Positions 25,007-33,370 of a stretch of 64,000 bases of DNA are shown piece by piece; positions within the stretch are counted from its first letter, which is position 1; each line of letters starts with the position of its first letter. Location: the NCBI RefSeq assembly GCF_017351175.1, contig NZ_JAFMPN010000002.1, positions 124,001 to 188,000 on the forward strand. The letters run 5' to 3'. The notes under the pieces are model-generated. The model was not told where the DNA came from. It searched no databases and saw only the letters and a program-made list of their open reading frames with translations. Source of the stretch: Desulfovibrio sp. Huiquan2017. GTDB taxonomy: Bacteria; Desulfobacterota; Desulfovibrionia; Desulfovibrionales; Desulfovibrionaceae. The position numbers and the translations under genes were made by a program.

Positions 25007-27253
25007 ATGACAGCGAGAAAATGTATGTTCAGCAGACGGCGCTTCCTGCAAGGGGCGGCCGTGGCGGGCGCGGCGGCCATGCTGCCGTGCTCCCTGCTGG
25101 TGCCCGACGAGGCCCGGGCGGCCGCGTTCAGCGAAGGCGACTACCAGACCTTCCGCAACGCCTGTCCGCGCAACTGTTACGACACCTGCAGCATCAAGAC
25201 CTACGTCAAGGACGGGGTCATCCAATTTATCGAGGGCGCATCCGAGTCCACCTACACGGACGGCGGCCTGTGCGTGAAGGGATACAGCTACACGCGGCGG
25301 CCCTACAGCCCGGACCGGGTCAAGTACCCCATGGTTCAGGACGGGCGGCGGTCCGGCAAGTGGCGGCGGGTGTCCTGGGACGAGGCCCTGGACATGATCG
25401 CCAGGAAGGTGCTCAAGCTCAAGGAAGAGGACGGCAACCTGCTCGGCCTGGGCATGACAAAATATTCCGGTAACTTCGGCATCACAAACTACGGCGTGGA
25501 AGGACTCATGTCCTCGCTGGGCTACACCACCCGTTTCGTCGGCACCCCGTGCTGGCCCGCAGGCATCGACGCCCAGAACTACGACATGGGCAACATGTGG
25601 TGCAACGATCCCGAGGACATGGTCAAGGCGCGTTACGTCATCATTTGGGGCGCGAACCCGGCCTGGTGTTCGGTCCATTCCATGAAGTACATCATGGAGG
25701 CCAAGCGGCGCGGCGCCAAGGTTGTGGTCGTGGACCCGGTCTTCACCCAGACCGCGGCCAAAGGCGACGTTTACTGGCAGCCCAAGACCGCCTCGGACGG
25801 AGCCCTTGCCCTAGGCATGGCCCGGCACATCCTGGACAAGGGACTGGTGGACGAGGACTTCGTCCATACCTACGGCCTCGGCTTCGACGAGTTCGCCGAC
25901 TACCTGCGCAACAACGTGACCGTGGAATGGGCCGCCGAACAGTCCGGCATCCCGGCCCGTGAAATCATGGAAGTGGCCGAGGAATTCGCCTCGGCCGACC
26001 CGGCGACCATCTGGATCGGCTATGGCATGCAGCGCCACACCAACGGCGGGGCATCCGTGCGCTCCATCGACGCGCTCGTAGCCATGACCGGCAACGTCGG
26101 CAAGGAAGGCGGCGGCGCGCGCTACGGCCACCTCCAGACCTGGGGCTTCAACTACCACGCCCTGATCCAGAAGCAGCCCGAGGGCTCCAAGGGGTTCCTG
26201 GGCGGCGCGGCCAAGGGCGAATTCGACTTCACCAGCGGCTCGGGCGCGAACTATACCGATCGCACCGTGAACATCAACAAGACCGCCCAGGCCATCCTGG
26301 ACTCCGCCGACCCGGCCATTCGCATGCTCTGGGTCTCCTGCAAGAACCCCTTTGCCCAGGATTTCGACCGGCCCAAGCTGGAAAAGGCCTTCGACAAGCT
26401 CGAAATGGTCGTCACCGTGGACCAGTTCTTCAACGAGACCGTGGCCAACTCCGACATCGTCCTGCCGGTGACCACGCTGTTCGAGGAATGGACGGTCAAC
26501 GTCTCCTATTGGCACTACTGGCTGTCCGTCAACGAGCAGGCCATCAAGCCCATGTTCGAGACCAAGTCCAATATCGAGATCGCGGCGGCCCTGTCCAAGA
26601 AGATGAACGAACTGGCCCCGGGCTCCTGCACCTTCCCCCAGGACATCGACACCAGGGAATGGATGGAGAAGGAATTCAACCAGGGCATCTACGACATGTT
26701 CGGCATCAGCGACTGGACCGAGCTCAAAAAGGGCCCGGTCAAGGCCAAGCTGGCCTCCTCGGCGGCCTGGAACGACAAGAAGTTCGGCACGCCTTCGGGC
26801 AAGTACGAGTTCAAGTCCGAACTGTGCGAACAGCACGGCCACAAGGCGTTGCCCGAGTTCAAGGCCGGACGCGAGCATTATGACAAGTTCCGCCTGCTTA
26901 CCCCGCATACCAAGTTTGGCCTCCACTCCCAGTTCGTCAATCTGGACTGGATGCACGAATACAACAAGGAACCCTACGTCTACATGCACCCCAAGGCGGC
27001 TGCCGGGAAGGGAATCGAGGATCTGGACATGGTCCGCGTGTTCAACAAGGTCGGCGAGCAAAAGGCCCGGGTCAAGCTGACCGACAACGTGACCGAGGAC
27101 TGCCTGCTCATGTACGAAGCGTGGTTCGGCCGGGGCAACAGCTACAACGTCCAGAACCTGGTGGACGACGAGTCCGCCGACATGGGCGCGTTCAAGGCCG
27201 GTGCGCCGGGCGTGGCCATCCACGACCAGTTCGCCGACATCGAGCGGGCGTAA
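25007..27253 (+). CDS. DmsA-like molybdopterin oxidoreductase catalytic subunit
   Basis: 748 residues, DMSO-reductase superfamily. A Tat signal (SRRRFLQGA, residues 9-17) is followed by a [4Fe-4S] motif with Cys53, Cys57, Cys61 and Cys89 (CPRNCYDTC...LCVKG). The pterin-binding domains and a C-terminal molydop_binding domain (ending GVAIHDQFADIERA) are complete. At the position expected for the metal ligand there is GTPCWPAGID (Cys182), hinting at a Cys-ligated enzyme, unlike the Ser of E. coli DmsA; this assignment needs alignment. With the DmsB- and DmsC-like genes it forms a periplasmic menaquinol-linked reductase (or dehydrogenase). The substrate is unknown: DMSO, thiosulfate, polysulfide or others are possible. 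Confidence 0.88.
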   Translation: MTARKCMFSRRRFLQGAAVAGAAAMLPCSLLVPDEARAAAFSEGDYQTFRNACPRNCYDTCSIKTYVKDGVIQFIEGASESTYTDGGLCVKGYSYTRRPYSPDRVKYPMVQDGRRSGKWRRVSWDEALDMIARKVLKLKEEDGNLLGLGMTKYSGNFGITNYGVEGLMSSLGYTTRFVGTPCWPAGIDAQNYDMGNMWCNDPEDMVKARYVIIWGANPAWCSVHSMKYIMEAKRRGAKVVVVDPVFTQTAAKGDVYWQPKTASDGALALGMARHILDKGLVDEDFVHTYGLGFDEFADYLRNNVTVEWAAEQSGIPAREIMEVAEEFASADPATIWIGYGMQRHTNGGASVRSIDALVAMTGNVGKEGGGARYGHLQTWGFNYHALIQKQPEGSKGFLGGAAKGEFDFTSGSGANYTDRTVNINKTAQAILDSADPAIRMLWVSCKNPFAQDFDRPKLEKAFDKLEMVVTVDQFFNETVANSDIVLPVTTLFEEWTVNVSYWHYWLSVNEQAIKPMFETKSNIEIAAALSKKMNELAPGSCTFPQDIDTREWMEKEFNQGIYDMFGISDWTELKKGPVKAKLASSAAWNDKKFGTPSGKYEFKSELCEQHGHKALPEFKAGREHYDKFRLLTPHTKFGLHSQFVNLDWMHEYNKEPYVYMHPKAAAGKGIEDLDMVRVFNKVGEQKARVKLTDNVTEDCLLMYEAWFGRGNSYNVQNLVDDESADMGAFKAGAPGVAIHDQFADIERA

Positions 27254-27263
27254 GGAGGATGAT

Positions 27264-27821
27264 ATGAAAAAGCAATACGCATTCCATGTGGATACCGAGC
27301 GGTGCATCGGCTGCTTCACCTGCGCCATGGCCTGCCGCAACTACTATCATCAGGTGGAGGGCGTGGTCTGGCGGCAGGTCCACCCTCTGAGCGAGGAGAT
27401 CTATCCCCATCGGGAACGGGCCTTCCTGTCGTTGTCGTGCAACCACTGCGAGCATCCGGCCTGCCTGAACGTCTGCCCGGTGGAGGCGTACACCAAGCGG
27501 GAGGACGGCGTGGTCGTCCATCACCAGGAGAAATGCATCGGCTGCGGCAACTGCATCCGCTCCTGTCCCTACGGCGCGCCCAAGTACAATCCGGTGGAAA
27601 AGCGCGCCGAGAAGTGCAGCCTCTGCCACGAGCGGCTGGATGCCGGGCTCAAGCCCGCCTGCGTGCAGGCCTGCCCCACGGACGCCTTGCAACTCATCGA
27701 CCTGGCCGAGTTCACGGAGACCAACGAGGTCCAGTACCCGGCGGGCTACCCCCGGATGGAGGAACTCAATCCGTCCACCCGGTTCGTCCTGCCTCAAACC
27801 CCCAAGATGGTCAGGAGGTAG
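27264..27821 (+). CDS. DmsB-like four-cluster ferredoxin subunit
   Basis: 185 residues with no signal peptide, as in DmsB, which is exported together with the Tat-signal catalytic subunit. Four cysteine groups are visible: CIGCFTCAMAC, CNHCEHPACLNVCP, CIGCGNCIRSCP and CSLCHERL...CVQACP. It relays electrons between the membrane subunit and the molybdoenzyme. TAAGGAGG overlaps the catalytic-subunit stop and fixes the ATG at 27264. Confidence 0.92.
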   Translation: MKKQYAFHVDTERCIGCFTCAMACRNYYHQVEGVVWRQVHPLSEEIYPHRERAFLSLSCNHCEHPACLNVCPVEAYTKREDGVVVHHQEKCIGCGNCIRSCPYGAPKYNPVEKRAEKCSLCHERLDAGLKPACVQACPTDALQLIDLAEFTETNEVQYPAGYPRMEELNPSTRFVLPQTPKMVRR

Positions 27822-27823
27822 CC

Positions 27824-28624
27824 ATGCAGTCCATGGAAATTCCGCTCGTTCTGTTTACCGTATTCTCCCAGGCGGCCATCGGCCTGACCCTGATGCGCGC
27901 GGTGCGCACCACGGCCGACGGGCCCGTGGACGGGAGCGGCGGCGCCCGCCACGAATGGAGGCTCATCGCCGGACTCATGCTGCTCGGCATGATCGGTTCC
28001 CTGTTCCATCTGGGCCATCCCCTGTCCGCGCCCACGGCGCTCAACCACCTGGGCACGGCCTGGCTCAGCCGGGAGATTCTGTTCGCCGGGCTGTTCACCG
28101 GCGTGACCGTGCTGGCCGCGCTCCTGGCCGGTCGGGCGGGCAAGCCCGTCCTGGCCTGGGTCGGCACGCTGCTGGGGCTGGGCGTCATCGTTTCCGCCGG
28201 AATGACCTATGCGCCCCCGGCCCTGCCCGCCCTGCACAACGCCCTGCCGTTCACCTTCTTCCTGACCTCGGCCGTGATTCTCGGCTCGGGCTTCGGCAGT
28301 TGGTTCGCGGGCGGCGAGCGCGCGTCGCTGATGGCCCGTATCTTCACCACGGCCCTGGTGGTCGGCCTGGTCCTGAACCTGGTCGCTCCGTGCGTCTGGC
28401 TGTCGGGCGGCACGGTCATGCGTATGACCGGCGAGGCGTGGCTCGGTTCGAGCTTCTACTGGGCACATGTGGCCGTCCTGGCCGGATGCCTGGGCGTGGT
28501 CTGGAAGACGCGGACCATTCCGTCCTGGCTGCCGGTCGCGGCTCTGCTGGGCGAGTTGGTCGGCCGCGCCGGGTTCTTTGCCGACACGATTCATGCCGCC
28601 GCCAACATGGGCGGATTGTATTGA
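27824..28624 (+). CDS. DmsC-like membrane anchor subunit
   Basis: 266 residues with about eight TM helices. The N-terminus SMEIPLVLFTVFSQAAIGLT is characteristic of DmsC, and FHLGHPLSAPTALNHLGTAW further along fits the quinol-site region of that family. It anchors the complex and exchanges electrons with menaquinol. AGGAGGT overlaps the preceding stop, and the ATG at 27824 follows after four bases. Longer readings in this frame reach into the ferredoxin gene and are rejected. Confidence 0.9.
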   Translation: MQSMEIPLVLFTVFSQAAIGLTLMRAVRTTADGPVDGSGGARHEWRLIAGLMLLGMIGSLFHLGHPLSAPTALNHLGTAWLSREILFAGLFTGVTVLAALLAGRAGKPVLAWVGTLLGLGVIVSAGMTYAPPALPALHNALPFTFFLTSAVILGSGFGSWFAGGERASLMARIFTTALVVGLVLNLVAPCVWLSGGTVMRMTGEAWLGSSFYWAHVAVLAGCLGVVWKTRTIPSWLPVAALLGELVGRAGFFADTIHAAANMGGLY

Positions 28625-28640
28625 TCCCTACCTCCACTCC

Positions 28641-28664
28641 GGGCGGGACTTGCCGGTCCCGCCC
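28641..28664 (+). terminator. GC-rich hairpin after the dmsC-like gene
   Basis: Perfect stem GGGCGGGAC / GTCCCGCCC with a six-base loop, 16 bases past the stop; it lacks a U-tract and precedes the stronger terminator at 28711. Confidence 0.5.
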
Positions 28665-28710
28665 GGGACCTCCTTTGGCCGGAACGGGCCTCCCTCCGTT
28701 CCGGTTGCAA

Positions 28711-28749
28711 ACGCCCCGCGAAGAGTATCTCGTCGCGGGGCGTCTTTAT
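28711..28749 (+). terminator. Intrinsic terminator of the dms-like operon
   Basis: Stem ACGCCCCGCGA (28711-28721) with TCGCGGGGCGT (28733-28743), then CTTTATT on the plus strand. Confidence 0.8.
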
Positions 28750-28949
28750 TGAAGTTCGGGAAGGGGCGGCGCCGAATGCGGCCGCGTTGGCGCTCGGCAC
28801 GCCAGGGCGCATCCGCACCCGGGATGTCTGCACGCGCCACCGGAGGCCCCGGCGGCGCGTACTTGTTGTGGGTGTCGGTTCCGGGCGGGGTATGCGTCTT
28901 CAAAGTCGGGCAGCCACCGGGCCTGGGCCGCGAAGAGTTCGTCGGTCAT
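28746..28949 (-). CDS. Possible small hypothetical protein
   Basis: A 67-residue reading beginning MTDELFAAQARWLPDFEDAY and ending in a Cys/Pro-rich tail (GACRHPGCGCALACRAP). The N-terminal part looks protein-like, but there is no Shine-Dalgarno before the ATG at 28949 (a GTG at 29027 is the alternative start), and its stop region overlaps the terminator at 28711-28749. It may be a remnant of a lost gene. I do not recognise it. Confidence 0.2.
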   Translation of the reverse strand: MTDELFAAQARWLPDFEDAYPARNRHPQQVRAAGASGGACRHPGCGCALACRAPTRPHSAPPLPELQ

Positions 28950-29133
28950 GGCCGCGATCTGGTTCCGGGCGTTGGTGTTACGCCATTGCGGGCAAGGCAG
29001 GTTCCGGTCTCCGCACGGCAGGGGCACTATTTGCGTGCGGAATAGTACAGGCTCCGTCTATTTGATCAATAGATTGCGATAATGCGTTGATCTTGCACAC
29101 GGTTCGAAAACGTCGCAGCAGGCGTGAGACGGA

Positions 29134-29166
29134 CAAAAAAACCGGCGTTCCGCAATGGAACGCCGG
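29134..29166 (-). terminator. Intrinsic terminator of the acoR-like gene
   Basis: Ten-bp stem CCGGCGTTCC / GGAACGCCGG with loop GCAAT; on the minus strand it is followed by TTTTTTT, a strong U-tract, 32 bases after the stop. Confidence 0.9.
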
Positions 29167-29197
29167 GGGCGTTTTCGGTCGAAAGGGAAAGGGGCAA

Positions 29198-31264
29198 TCA
29201 GCCCTGGATGTGATACCGCTCCATCTTGGCGTACAGGGTATTGCGCCCGATGCCCAGGGCCTTGGCCGTTTTGCTGATGTTTCCCTGGTGGAAGTCCAGT
29301 GCTTCGCGGATGGCGTTGGCTTCGCGTTGCTTGAGCAGGAACCCCTTGCCCTTGGAATGGCCGTTGCCGGACACGGCCTCGGCGCTGGTCCGTTCCAGGA
29401 GATAGTGGGGCAGGTGCTCGGGCAGGAGCAGATCGCCGGACAGGTTGTTGGCCGCGTATTCCAGGCAGTTGATCAGCTCCCGGACGTTGCCGGGCCAGTT
29501 GTGGCGCGCCATCAGATCCCTGGTCTCGGCGGCGATGGCCGGGCAGGGGATGCCGAAGGACGCGCACAGCCTTTTCAGATGGTACTCGGCCAGCAGGGCG
29601 ACGTCGTTGCCGCGTTCCCGCAAGGGCGGGATGGCGATGGTCACCACGTTGAGACGGTAGTAGAGGTCCTCGCGGAAGCGCCCCTGGTCCACCAGTTCGC
29701 GCAGGTTCTTGTTGGTGGCCGCCAGGATTTTTACGTCCACGGGCAGGGGGGTGGTTCCGCCCACCGGGACCACGGCCCGTTCCTCCAGCGCCCGGAGCAG
29801 GTTGACCTGCTGGGACATGGGCATCTCGGAGATTTCATCCAGGAAGAGAACGCCTTTGTCCGCCTTTTGGAATTTGCCCACCCGGCCGCGCTTGACCGCG
29901 CCGGTAAAGGCGCCTTCGCGATAGCCGAACAGCTCGCTTTGGACCAGCTCCTCGGAGAACGCGCCGCAGTTGACCGCGACAAAGGGCTGATTGGCCCTGG
30001 GGCCGGCTTGGTGGATGCCTCGGGCGAAGAGCTCTTTGCCGGTGCCGGACTCGCCGGTCAGCAGGATCGTGGACGGGGTCCGCGCGGCGTTGGCCGCCTG
30101 GCGGATGACCGTGCGCATGGCATGGCTGGCGTGGAGGACGTGATCGAATCCCTTGATCGCTTCCGGTTCCGGCTGCTTGCGGGACACCGACTGGCTCGAC
30201 GAAAACTGCCGGGAACGTTGGGTCTCGCTGACCGTAACGATGGAATCCAGCCACGCGCCGTTGGCGCTGAAAGTCGGCATGACCCGGATGTACAGGTTCG
30301 GGTTGACCAGGCACTTGACGATGACCGGTTCGCACAGGGACGCGTTCTTGGCCTGGGCCAAGTACGGGCCGAGGTCGAACAGCTCTTCGGCCTTGCGGCC
30401 GCGCAGGGCGTCGCCGGGGCGGCCCAGGAGCATCTCGGCAGTGTTGTTGGCGCTGGTGATCCGGCCTGACTTGTTCAGGAACAGTACGCCGGTCATGACC
30501 GAGTTGAACATGGAGGAGAACAGGGAGGCCATCTGGCCTTCGAGTTCGGAGCAATAGAGGCGGCTCAAGTTCTGTTCCAGGGCGCGAGCCGCGTGCAGGA
30601 CCAGTTCCATGGCGCCCGAGTGGTCGGATGCGACCGGGCCGGAAACGTCGAAGCAGCCCCAGATGTTGCCGCGCGGATCGAGGATCGGGGCGGCGGTGCA
30701 GTTCCAACGGTGGTGGGACTCACAGAAGTGTTCCGAGGCGAATACCTGCATGGGGCGGCCCGTGGCCAGGGCGGTGCCGATGGCGTTGGTGCCCACGCAG
30801 GACTCGGCCCAGTTGGCCCCGGGGCCGAAGTTCAGCTTGTCGGCCTCGTGCAGGACGTCCAGGTCGCCGCAGGTGCGGGCCACGCGGGCGTCCGCATTGG
30901 CGATGGTCATCAACAGCCCTTTGCCTTTGATGGCTTCATAGGCCGTGGATTCGACCTCGCCGCAGATCTTTTCCAGGGTGGTGGTGAACTGTTCCAATTG
31001 GTCCATGGGCAGGAAGTCCCAGCAGCTCCGCGGGGCCGGGTCCACGGCCATATCCTTGCAACGCCGCCAGGAATCCAGCAGGGCCGGGTTCACGTTCTTG
31101 GCCTTCAGGCGTTTGCCTTCGACGAACAGTTTCCAGTTTGAGTAATTTACTTGGGCATTCCGCTGCTTGTGCGTACAGGACACGGGCAGCGCTACCGCCG
31201 CGTCCGACGCGTGCGGATCCTGACGTATTTCAAATCCGTTCCCATCTCTGAGGAGCAAGTGCAT
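29198..31264 (-). CDS. acoR: AcoR-like sigma-54-dependent transcriptional activator
   Basis: 688 residues: an N-terminal region with NPALLDSWRRCKDM typical of AcoR-type proteins, a GAF sensor domain (about 80-220), a PAS domain (about 255-360), an AAA+ sigma-54 interaction domain with Walker A GESGTGKELFARG, the GAFTGA loop and Walker B-type GVLFLDEISEMP, and a C-terminal Fis helix-turn-helix (NISKTAKALGIGRNTLYAKM). It should sense acetoin or a related ligand through the GAF domain and activate the divergent acoC operon. GGAGG six bases before the ATG at 31264 supports the start. The activator sites and sigma-54 promoter it needs are visible in the shared intergenic region. Confidence 0.9.
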   Translation of the reverse strand: MHLLLRDGNGFEIRQDPHASDAAVALPVSCTHKQRNAQVNYSNWKLFVEGKRLKAKNVNPALLDSWRRCKDMAVDPAPRSCWDFLPMDQLEQFTTTLEKICGEVESTAYEAIKGKGLLMTIANADARVARTCGDLDVLHEADKLNFGPGANWAESCVGTNAIGTALATGRPMQVFASEHFCESHHRWNCTAAPILDPRGNIWGCFDVSGPVASDHSGAMELVLHAARALEQNLSRLYCSELEGQMASLFSSMFNSVMTGVLFLNKSGRITSANNTAEMLLGRPGDALRGRKAEELFDLGPYLAQAKNASLCEPVIVKCLVNPNLYIRVMPTFSANGAWLDSIVTVSETQRSRQFSSSQSVSRKQPEPEAIKGFDHVLHASHAMRTVIRQAANAARTPSTILLTGESGTGKELFARGIHQAGPRANQPFVAVNCGAFSEELVQSELFGYREGAFTGAVKRGRVGKFQKADKGVLFLDEISEMPMSQQVNLLRALEERAVVPVGGTTPLPVDVKILAATNKNLRELVDQGRFREDLYYRLNVVTIAIPPLRERGNDVALLAEYHLKRLCASFGIPCPAIAAETRDLMARHNWPGNVRELINCLEYAANNLSGDLLLPEHLPHYLLERTSAEAVSGNGHSKGKGFLLKQREANAIREALDFHQGNISKTAKALGIGRNTLYAKMERYHIQG

Positions 31265-31339
31265 GCCTTACCTCCAGACTGACACATACTATCGCATGAC
31301 CGCATGGTTTTTGTCCTCCAAGGGTAGAGAACTGTCAAG

Positions 31340-31356
31340 TGTTCCATTTTTGAACA
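31340..31356. promoter_or_regulatory. Candidate activator site 1: TGTTC-N7-GAACA
   Basis: TGTTCCATTTTTGAACA is a 17-base inverted repeat. It has exactly the same half-sites and spacing as the element at 31443, and lies 166 bases upstream of the sigma-54 -24 element. It probably binds the AcoR-like activator. Confidence 0.6.
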
Positions 31357-31442
31357 ACGTCAGGCGGCTGAATTGTCGAATAAGTATTTGATATCAGCAA
31401 GATGTGGCGGATTGGGCAAATTGGGGAAGAATGGCCTCCAGT

Positions 31443-31459
31443 TGTTCGTCCACCGAACA
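31443..31459. promoter_or_regulatory. Candidate activator site 2: TGTTC-N7-GAACA
   Basis: TGTTCGTCCACCGAACA, the second copy, extended to six-base arms (TGTTCG/CGAACA). It ends about 62 bases before the -24 element, a usual distance for a sigma-54 enhancer site. Confidence 0.65.
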
Positions 31460-31521
31460 CTTGGCCGATACATAGAGTATAATATGTGGTCATTATGTTG
31501 AAATAATTGAACTATACCGCT

Positions 31522-31537
31522 TGGCACCGCCGTTGCA
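31522..31537 (+). promoter_or_regulatory. Sigma-54 promoter of the aco operon
   Basis: TGGCAC-CGCCG-TTGCA: the -24 GG and -12 GC are separated by exactly ten bases and all other consensus positions fit. It lies 45 bases before the acoC ATG, divergent from the sigma-54 activator gene. Confidence 0.9.
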
Positions 31538-31582
31538 GTCCCCTGTTCAAACGTACGCAAAAAAAACCAGGAGGACTTGGTT

Positions 31583-32917
31583 ATGGCTCATGATGTGATT
31601 ATGCCCAAGTGGGGCCTGACCATGAAGGAAGGTAAGGTCGCACGCTGGCTCAAGGGCGAAGGAGACCCGGTCGAAGCCGGAGAACCCTTGTTCGAAGTCG
31701 AGACCGACAAGATCACCAACTCGGTCGAGGCGCCCGCCAGCGGCGTCCTGGCCAAAATCATCGTCCCCGAGGGGGACATGGCTCCGATTAAAGCCGTTTT
31801 GGCCATCATCGCCGCACCGGGCGAGGCCGTCGACGCGTCGGCGCCCGCAGGCGCGGCTCAACCCTCGGCCGAAGCGGCTCCTGCCGCTGCCGCCGAAACG
31901 CCCGCCGCCGCTCCCGCCGGGGACGGCAAGTTCGTCCCGGCCATGCCCGCCGCGCGCAAGCTGGCCAAGGAACTGGGCGTGGATCTGTCCACGGTGACCG
32001 GCACCGGCAAGGACGGCAAGATCACCGCCAAGGACGTCCAGGCTACCGCCGACTCCGCTTTTGCCGGGATCAACGCCAGCCCCAAGGCCATCGAGTTCGC
32101 CCGCAAGCAGGGCGTGGACCTCAGCCAGGTCACGGGATCGGGCGAGGATGGCCGGATCACCAAGGCGGACATCCTGCGGGCCATGAACCCGTCGGCCGCC
32201 CAGCCCGCGTCCGCGCCGCAGGCCCCCAAGGATACCGTCGTGCCCATGGACGGCGTGCGTAAGCTCATCGCGGAGAACATGCAGGCCAGCCTGCAGAATG
32301 CGGCCCAACTGACCGTGTTCGTGGAAGTCGACGCCACCGAGATGGTCAACCTGCGTGCCCGGCTGCTTGAGCGCAATAAGCGCGATGCCGAGTATCGCCT
32401 GTCGTACAACGACATCATCTCCTACGCCGTATGCCGCGCCCTGAAGCGCCATCCGGTCATCAACTCCACCCTGCAGGCGGACGGCATCCATCTGCATCCC
32501 CACGTCAACCTCGGTATTGCCGTGTCCATCGACAACGGGCTCATCGTGCCCAACGTCAAGGAAGCCGACACCTACGGCCTCGAAGATCTCAAGGCCAAGG
32601 TCCGCGACGTGGCCGGTCGGGCGCGCAAGGGCGGCCTGAACATGGACGAGATCTCCGGCGGCACCTTTACCATCAGCAATGTGAGCATGCTCGGCGTGGA
32701 CGGTTTCACGCCCATCCTCAATCCGCCCGAGACCGGCATCCTGGGCGTCGGACGCATCATCGAAAAGCCCGCCGTGCACAATGGCGAGATCGCCGTGCGG
32801 CAGATGATGACCCTGTCCCTGACCTTCAACCACATGACTACGGATGGGGCTCCGGCCATGGCCTTCCTGCGCGAGCTGGGAGACATGCTGGAAACCCCGG
32901 GCCTGATGATCGTCTAG
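31583..32917 (+). CDS. acoC: Dihydrolipoamide acetyltransferase (E2) of acetoin dehydrogenase complex
   Basis: 444 residues: a lipoyl domain with Lys43 in ETDKITNSVEAPASG, an Ala/Pro-rich linker (84-115), two consecutive peripheral-subunit-binding domains (about 118-153 and 165-202, both ending GxGxDGxIT), and the catalytic domain (217-444) with FNHMTTDG (His417, Asp421). It transfers the acyl group from E1 to CoA and forms the complex core. The duplicated binding domain is unusual for a short E2. AGGAGG before the ATG at 31583 fixes the start. First gene of the sigma-54-driven operon. Confidence 0.9.
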   Translation: MAHDVIMPKWGLTMKEGKVARWLKGEGDPVEAGEPLFEVETDKITNSVEAPASGVLAKIIVPEGDMAPIKAVLAIIAAPGEAVDASAPAGAAQPSAEAAPAAAAETPAAAPAGDGKFVPAMPAARKLAKELGVDLSTVTGTGKDGKITAKDVQATADSAFAGINASPKAIEFARKQGVDLSQVTGSGEDGRITKADILRAMNPSAAQPASAPQAPKDTVVPMDGVRKLIAENMQASLQNAAQLTVFVEVDATEMVNLRARLLERNKRDAEYRLSYNDIISYAVCRALKRHPVINSTLQADGIHLHPHVNLGIAVSIDNGLIVPNVKEADTYGLEDLKAKVRDVAGRARKGGLNMDEISGGTFTISNVSMLGVDGFTPILNPPETGILGVGRIIEKPAVHNGEIAVRQMMTLSLTFNHMTTDGAPAMAFLRELGDMLETPGLMIV

Positions 32918-32926
32918 GGGGCACCC

Positions 32927-33352
32927 ATGGCATTGAAACGGTTTGCTATCGAACTCGGCTACGCCGCCGACCTGCACGGCGAGGACATGACCAAGGCTGC
33001 CGTCCGGGCGGTGCGCGACGCCGTGTCCCGCATATGCCTGTGCGGCATCATGGAGATCTGCGGCCGTGATCAATTCCAGGGTGTGCACGTCCATGCGGAC
33101 GTGGCCGTTCCGAATCCCGACGGCGTGGACCGCGACGCGGTGCTCGCCTGCATCCCCATCGGCGAAAAGACCCTGACCGTGACGTCCGGCGGCATGAGCG
33201 TGCCGGGCATCGAGGTCCCCTGTTTCGCCCCGGGGGTGAGCAACATCGTCGCGGCCTGCGCGGCCCTGACCGTTTCCATTGAGATGGACCCGGCCGCGGG
33301 AGCGGATGGATCGAACAACCAGGCCTGCGGGTGCGCCGCCAAGGCCAAATAA
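32927..33352 (+). CDS. Lin0512-family conserved protein
   Basis: 141 residues. The N-terminus KRFAIELGYAADLHGEDMTK and the internal repeat-like GVHVHADVAVPNPD resemble the Lin0512 family, small proteins of unknown function. The C-terminus ends in a short Cys-containing tail (QACGCAAKAK). It sits 9 bases after acoC and 18 bases before acoA, in the middle of the dehydrogenase operon, so a role in complex assembly or substrate handling is possible, but no function is established. Confidence 0.7.
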   Translation: MALKRFAIELGYAADLHGEDMTKAAVRAVRDAVSRICLCGIMEICGRDQFQGVHVHADVAVPNPDGVDRDAVLACIPIGEKTLTVTSGGMSVPGIEVPCFAPGVSNIVAACAALTVSIEMDPAAGADGSNNQACGCAAKAK

Positions 33353-33370
33353 CTTACAGGAGAGAAAGCA

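Larger units (their letters stand above)
28625..29133. other. Intergenic region between dms-like operon and acoR-like gene
   Basis: Holds two hairpins at its left end and possibly a short minus-strand coding remnant (28746-29027). The stretch from 28760 to 29020 has coding-like composition without a recognisable product. Nothing else is seen. Confidence 0.4.

Noticed and set aside
29058..29072. Palindrome CTATTTGATCAATAG
   Set aside because: Resembles an FNR half-site pair but lacks the four-base spacer and lies downstream of the acoR-like terminator, not before a gene.
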